A stretch of 64,000 bases of DNA from Lachnospiraceae bacterium. GTDB lineage: Bacteria; Bacillota; Clostridia; Lachnospirales; Lachnospiraceae. Made by a program: the position numbers and the translations under genes. Where the stretch lies: contig CAJTCE010000011.1 in the NCBI GenBank assembly GCA_910574745.1, forward strand, positions 1 through 64,000, read 5' to 3'. Shown here in pieces: positions 62,711 to 64,000 of the stretch; the first letter of the stretch is position 1; every line of letters starts with the position of its first letter. The notes under the pieces are model-generated. The model had not been told where the DNA came from. It did no database searches and worked only from the letters and a program-made list of their open reading frames with translations.

Positions 62711-63343
62711 ATGACGATTTCTACAGATGATTTATTAAAAAGTATTTTTCAAAGTTTTGACAGGATTGGACATATCCAGTCTGAGGATATTCCCAACATT
62801 GATTTATATATGGACCAGGTAACAACTTTTATGGAGCAGCATATGAGGTCAACCACCCGCAATCCGGAAGAGGACAAGATTTTAACCAAGACCATGATCA
62901 ATAATTATGCCAAAAATAATCTGCTGCCTCCTCCCGTGAAAAAGAAATATTCCAAGGAGCATGTGCTGGTTCTGATTTTTATTTATTATTTTAAAGGAAT
63001 TTTGTCGATAGGAGATATACAGGCTCTTTTGAATCCTTTGACAGGGAAATTTTTTCATACCGATTCGGAAATAAAAATGGAAGATATTTATGATGAGGTA
63101 TTCAGTCTGGAGAAAGGGAAAATAGAGGCCCTAAAGGAAGACGTTAAAAAAATGTACGAAGCGTCCGCCAATACTTTTCAGGAAGCGAAGGAAGAGGACC
63201 GGGCCTTTTTGCAGCAATTTTCTTTTATCTGTATGCTCAGCTATGACGTTTATGTGAAAAAGCTGCTGATCGAGAAGATGATTGACAACATGAAAGCAGA
63301 CAGACAGGAAAAGGATGGCGGACAGGGGAAAAGAGCGGAATAA
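62711..63343 (+). CDS. DUF1836 protein
   Basis: 210 residues, soluble. The DUF1836 segment (about 20-120) includes IPNIDLYMDQVTTFME, TKTMINNYAKNNLLPPP and KKKYSKEHVLVLIFIYYFKG, which look like a winged-helix DNA-binding fold of the MerR-like sort. The C-terminal part is helical and acidic. I start at ATG 62711 with GGAGGG 5 bases before it. A DNA-binding role is inference. Confidence 0.85.
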   Translation: MTISTDDLLKSIFQSFDRIGHIQSEDIPNIDLYMDQVTTFMEQHMRSTTRNPEEDKILTKTMINNYAKNNLLPPPVKKKYSKEHVLVLIFIYYFKGILSIGDIQALLNPLTGKFFHTDSEIKMEDIYDEVFSLEKGKIEALKEDVKKMYEASANTFQEAKEEDRAFLQQFSFICMLSYDVYVKKLLIEKMIDNMKADRQEKDGGQGKRAE

Positions 63344-63390
63344 GGAAAGAAATTTATCACGGTAGCAAAACAGATAAGGAAATAGAAAAA

Positions 63391-63436
63391 GGCCGACAGC
63401 CTGTGAAGGGGGATTTCACAGGCTGTCGGTCTTTGT
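63391..63436. terminator. Bidirectional terminator
   Basis: A 17-bp stem joins 63391-63407 and 63415-63431 (one G-U). A-rich and T-rich flanks lie between convergent genes. Confidence 0.95.
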
Positions 63437-63451
63437 AAGGTTAAAAATATT

Positions 63452-64000
63452 TCAGAAAGCATTGGCTGAAAAAGACGGTAAAGAATGAGACCGCATTTTG
63501 TTTAGTTTTTTATGTAATGATATTGCCATAAATACGGTTACCATTGCCGTAAGGACGTCAGCAAGCGGGGCTGCATACAGAATTCCGTTTAATCCCCAGA
63601 TAGGGGGGAGAATCAGGATAAGGGGGATAAAACAAATGCCTTGTCTTAAAGAGCCCAGAAGAAATCCTTCCTTAGCCTTTCCCAGTGCAAGGAAAAGGGA
63701 GGAATAAACGGTGGAAGCTCCGAAGAATATAATGCTAAAGCCGTTTGCCCTTAAAGCTGCTGCGCCGATACGAATCATTTCTCCGTCGCTTTTTGTAAAC
63801 AAAGAAACAATAGCTTCCGGAAACAGAGCCAGAATTAAGCCGAAAGCCATACAAAAAGCTGTGGAAAAGATCAGGGAAGTTTTGATTGCTTCAAACAGGC
63901 GGTCAAATTTTTTCGCTCCATAGCTGTATCCCGCAATAGGCTGGAAGCCTTTGATAAAGCCGAATACCGACAGGCTGCCCATAGAAATAAGCCGGGTAAC
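63452..64000 (-). CDS. MATE family efflux transporter, C-terminal part
   Basis: The last 182 residues of a MATE transporter; the frame stays open to the right edge (VTRLISMGSLSVFG). Four or five helices are visible, with the MATE-type repeat QPIAGYSYGAKKFDRL, then ALGKAKEGFLLGSLRQG and the closing helix. The family exports drugs or cations by sodium or proton exchange. The start lies outside the window. Confidence 0.85.
   Translation of the reverse strand, partial: VTRLISMGSLSVFGFIKGFQPIAGYSYGAKKFDRLFEAIKTSLIFSTAFCMAFGLILALFPEAIVSLFTKSDGEMIRIGAAALRANGFSIIFFGASTVYSSLFLALGKAKEGFLLGSLRQGICFIPLILILPPIWGLNGILYAAPLADVLTAMVTVFMAISLHKKLNKMRSHSLPSFSANAF

Overview
The window is a stretch of low-to-mid GC Firmicutes chromosome. 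It most resembles a gut Clostridia genome of the Lachnospiraceae type. Signs of this are strong AGGAGG ribosome binding sites, two T-box leaders, a lysine riboswitch, the Bacillus/Clostridium order cysE-cysS-mrnC-rlmB-sigH, a class III fructose-bisphosphatase, NiaR, YerC/YecD, DUF1836 and DUF4349 proteins, and many lipoproteins. No phage, insertion sequence, CRISPR array or rRNA gene was seen. The species assignment is inference.

Layout. 1-2.8 kb: a divergent gene fragment, purA, a HAD hydrolase and a small membrane protein. 2.8-5.4 kb: a membrane-anchored Ser/Thr kinase homologue that has lost its catalytic residues, then a SEC-C protein and a C_GCAxxG_C_C redox-type protein. 5.4-8.3 kb: a T-box leader controlling a small acidic membrane protein and thrS, then tRNA-Gly(CCC). 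8.5-22.8 kb: one unbroken run of plus-strand genes. Its first part is a four-gene cassette of SpeD-like protein, DUF4178, DUF350 and a membrane aminopropyltransferase. Its second part is a lipoprotein, a two-component system, two membrane-fusion lipoproteins (one a tandem duplication), a 962-residue FtsX-type permease and two different ABC ATPases. Several junctions overlap, and a paired 11-bp direct repeat sits in front of the transporter half. 23-28.3 kb: a degenerate GGDEF-EAL protein, a DUF4349 lipoprotein, a small unknown and a Uup-like ABC-F ATPase.

28.6-34.1 kb: a PRD/PTS-domain regulator, an ascorbate-type PTS (EIIA, EIIC, EIIB) and a ferredoxin-fused aldo/keto reductase. 34.2-39.1 kb: a cysteine T-box leader followed by an additional folded RNA candidate, then cysE, cysS, mrnC, rlmB, sigH and a coiled-coil protein. 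39.1-43.8 kb: tRNA-Thr(GGT), a sensor with a degenerate kinase region fused to an intact receiver, and a 930-residue multi-pass membrane protein. 43.9-49.8 kb: a class A PBP (minus strand), a YigZ protein, mgtE and an intracellular GH26 enzyme. 50-57.9 kb: typA (minus strand), a tandem OB-fold SSB-like protein, a CobO-like protein, the lysine riboswitch with dapA-dapB, fbp and an Asn-rich lipoprotein. 58-64 kb: a HisA of the eukaryotic HIS6 sequence type, a cold shock protein, NiaR with a PfoR-like transporter, YerC, a PHP phosphatase, DUF1836 and the end of a MATE transporter.

The strongest candidate for an under-described system is the 8.5-11.9 kb polyamine-type cassette. It joins a small pyruvoyl-enzyme homologue with a changed cleavage site to three membrane proteins, one of which carries an aminopropyltransferase domain. 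It runs directly into an envelope two-component/ABC export locus. Other notable items are the membrane pseudokinase, the folded RNA between the cysteine T-box and cysE, the HIS6-type HisA, and the kinase-dead sensor-receiver with its giant membrane partner.
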